Shown one piece after another: positions 6,830-7,701 of a stretch of 7,701 bases of DNA. The number at the start of each line of letters is the position of its first letter. Within the stretch, counting starts at the first letter, position 1. Position numbers and translations under genes: made by a program. The notes under the pieces are model-generated. The model was not told the DNA's origin. It saw only the letters and a list, made by a program, of their open reading frames with translations, and ran no database searches. This DNA comes from Oscillospiraceae bacterium (lineage in GTDB: Bacteria; Bacillota; Clostridia; Oscillospirales; Ruminococcaceae), in the NCBI GenBank assembly GCA_018110855.1, contig JAGBFZ010000103.1:1-7701 (forward strand), given 5' to 3'.

Positions 6830-7321
6830 TCATTCCTCAGAGGAGCTTTCGTCCTCGGCTACTTCAATATTGATAGCTGCCTCGCCGTTTTCATCAACTA
6901 CATCAACAGTATCCTCGTGATCTATAACTGTTTCGATATCTGCTGTAGGCTCTGATTCAACGATCTCAGGCTTTTCGATCTTTGCTCCGCATTTTCCGCA
7001 GAAGGAGTTATCTTCATCGACCTCAGCACCGCAGTTCTGGCACATTACAACACCCTTGAGCTGACGAACCTTGTTTTTAAGATCCTCAACAAGAGCTGTC
7101 TTTTCGCTGACCTTGTCAAAAAGCTCCTTCATCTGATCATAGCAGGGATTTTCGCTGTTATTCTTGTAATAAAGCTTGCCGATCTCGAGATAAACATCGT
7201 TAAGCTCCTTTTCTTCAGCAGTGATCTTGAGATTTGCCTTAACAATATCCGTACCCTGCTTGGTCTTTTCACCAACTGCCTTGCCTGTGCTGCTGATGGT
7301 TTCAAACATTTTTTCAAACAT
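6830..7321 (-). CDS. Coiled-coil zinc-ribbon protein with acidic C-terminal tail, function unknown
   Basis: This is a 163-residue protein without signal peptide or membrane segment, so probably cytoplasmic. It has three parts. Residues 1-90 are charged and helical, with likely coiled coil from about 25 to 89 (ITAEEKELNDVYLEIGKLYY and a second helix at 62-89). Residues 93-113 are a zinc ribbon, C94-x2-C97-x10-C108-x2-C111 (MCQNCGAE and FCGKCGAK), the short zinc-ribbon type common in Firmicutes. Residues 118-163 are a tail with 18 Asp or Glu residues and no Lys or Arg, probably disordered. Small proteins with this helix-plus-zinc-ribbon layout are frequent in Clostridia; I know of no settled function. 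Start: ATG 7321 with a perfect AGGAGG (7336-7331) 9 nt upstream. Its near-consensus promoter and own terminator mark it as monocistronic and probably well expressed. It could be an adaptor or a nucleic-acid-binding protein, but nothing here proves either. Confidence 0.88.
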   Translation of the reverse strand: MFEKMFETISSTGKAVGEKTKQGTDIVKANLKITAEEKELNDVYLEIGKLYYKNNSENPCYDQMKELFDKVSEKTALVEDLKNKVRQLKGVVMCQNCGAEVDEDNSFCGKCGAKIEKPEIVESEPTADIETVIDHEDTVDVVDENGEAAINIEVAEDESSSEE

Positions 7322-7379
7322 AATGATCTTCCTCCTGAAAAATATTTTTTTATGTTTAGGGTTTGCTTTCTATGCTTTA

Positions 7380-7408
7380 AGTATAATCCAATTTTTGTGA
7401 TCTGTCAA
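7380..7408 (-). promoter_or_regulatory. Sigma-A-like promoter of the zinc-ribbon gene
   Basis: On the - strand, a perfect TTGACA (7408-7403) and TATACT (7385-7380) are separated by exactly 17 nt (7402-7386). Only one base departs from the full consensus. The start would lie near 7373, giving a leader of about 50 nt that includes AGGAGG at 7336-7331. The leader contains a run of seven A on the transcribed strand (around 7344-7351) and no clear hairpin. Confidence 0.82.
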
Positions 7409-7446
7409 CATATAACAGCAAATTCTCATTAAGGAAAGGCATTTTT

Positions 7447-7473
7447 TAATCTGTTTTTAATGGAAACAGATTA
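7447..7473. repeat. Perfect 10-bp inverted repeat in the divergent intergenic region; possible operator
   Basis: TAATCTGTTT (7447-7456) and AAACAGATTA (7464-7473) are exact reverse complements around a 7-nt centre, TTAATGG. No T-tract follows on either strand: + continues TCTGATATAC and - continues AAAAAATGCC. A terminator is therefore unlikely. The dyad sits between the two divergent promoters, about 40 bp from the zinc-ribbon -35 box and 30 bp from the -35 box of the rightward gene. That position would suit a regulator binding site. No regulator is identifiable in the window, so the role is inference. Confidence 0.5.
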
Positions 7474-7503
7474 TCTGATATACTATTTTTATTCATAAAG
7501 CTC

Positions 7504-7532
7504 TTGCATTTTTTTTATTTATGTGCTATAAT
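7504..7532 (+). promoter_or_regulatory. Extended -10 promoter of the rightward gene at the window edge
   Basis: TATAAT at 7527-7532 is preceded by TGC (7524-7526), giving an extended -10 element. At 17 nt upstream is TTGCAT (7504-7509), which matches only three of six consensus bases, a weakness that an extended -10 commonly offsets. The start would be near 7539, giving a leader of about 26 nt with AAAGGA at 7550-7555 before the ATG at 7565. Confidence 0.7.
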
Positions 7533-7564
7533 ATTATCAATATACTACAAAAGGATTGAGTGCT

Positions 7565-7701
7565 ATGTTTTTTTTGGATAATGAAAGCAAGCAGCGCAGA
7601 AATAAGCAGGTTCAGCTCCAGAATATTATTCTGGAAATTGATGAAAAAAAGCTCCAGGTATCCGAGGAGTTTCTTGAAAAAATGACAAAAATTTACATAA
7701 G
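7565..7701 (+). CDS. 5' part of a gene cut by the window edge; product not recognised
   Basis: An open frame starts at ATG 7565 and runs without stop to the end of the window: 45 complete codons plus two bases. Support for a real gene is the AAAGGA ribosome binding site 9 nt before the ATG, the extended -10 promoter upstream, and the absence of any competing gene. The visible N-terminus (MFFLDNESKQRRNKQVQLQN, then IILEIDEKKLQVSEEFLEKM) is charged and mostly helical, with no signal peptide or membrane segment. It might belong to a longer helical or regulatory protein, but 45 residues do not allow a family call. It is divergent from the zinc-ribbon gene and shares the 243-nt intergenic region with it. 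Confidence 0.7.
   Translation, partial: MFFLDNESKQRRNKQVQLQNIILEIDEKKLQVSEEFLEKMTKIYI

Noticed and set aside
7447..7473. The intergenic inverted repeat as a Rho-independent terminator
   Set aside because: The stem is AT-rich and neither side is followed by a T-tract in the direction of transcription. No gene ends toward it, since both flanking genes point away.
1..7701. CRISPR array, tRNA, rRNA, insertion sequence, toxin-antitoxin or phage-defence system
   Set aside because: I saw no repeated spacer pattern, no cloverleaf or CCA-ended arm, no transposase or integrase motif, and no toxin-antitoxin-like gene pair. Base composition and gene packing are even across the window.

Overview
The window looks like a piece of chromosome from an anaerobic low-to-moderate-GC Firmicute, most likely a member of the Clostridia of the Ruminococcus/Oscillospiraceae type. 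This is an inference from the clostridial look of the proteins (Tex, PflX-like radical SAM, AI-2E permease, zinc-ribbon coiled-coil protein), the strong AGGAGG-type ribosome binding sites and the consensus sigma-A-like promoters. I see no rRNA, tRNA, CRISPR array, transposase, integrase or attachment site. It reads as core chromosome rather than a mobile island.

Left two thirds, + strand (35-5440): four tightly packed genes that look like one transcription unit whose promoter lies before the window. They are an O-acetylhomoserine sulfhydrylase (metY type, TTG start), a cysteine synthase-like PLP enzyme (cysK type), a PflX-like (COG1313) radical SAM protein whose start overlaps the preceding stop by 8 nt, and the RNA-binding transcription accessory protein Tex. 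The gaps are 27 nt, -8 nt and 20 nt. A Rho-independent terminator at 5452-5482 ends the unit and sits inside the 3' end of the convergent gene. The first two genes can together build sulfide into homocysteine and cysteine. The radical SAM protein and Tex have no obvious biochemical link to that.

Right third, - strand (7321 to 5461): two separately transcribed genes. A short coiled-coil/zinc-ribbon protein with a very acidic tail (7321-6830) has its own near-consensus promoter (TTGACA, 17 nt, TATACT) and its own terminator (6781-6818). Downstream, an AI-2E/PerM-type multi-pass membrane protein (6696-5461) has its own promoter (TTTACA, 17 nt, TATAAT).

Right edge: a divergent gene starts at 7565 on the + strand and runs off the window after 45 codons. 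It has a good ribosome binding site and an extended -10 promoter, but its product is not recognisable. The 243-nt divergent intergenic region (7322-7564) holds both promoters and a perfect 10-bp inverted repeat at 7447-7473 that behaves like neither strand's terminator and could be an operator.

I did not find a convincing new multi-gene system. The least explained items are the radical SAM protein coupled to sulfur amino acid genes, the zinc-ribbon/acidic-tail protein, the intergenic dyad and the truncated gene at the right edge.
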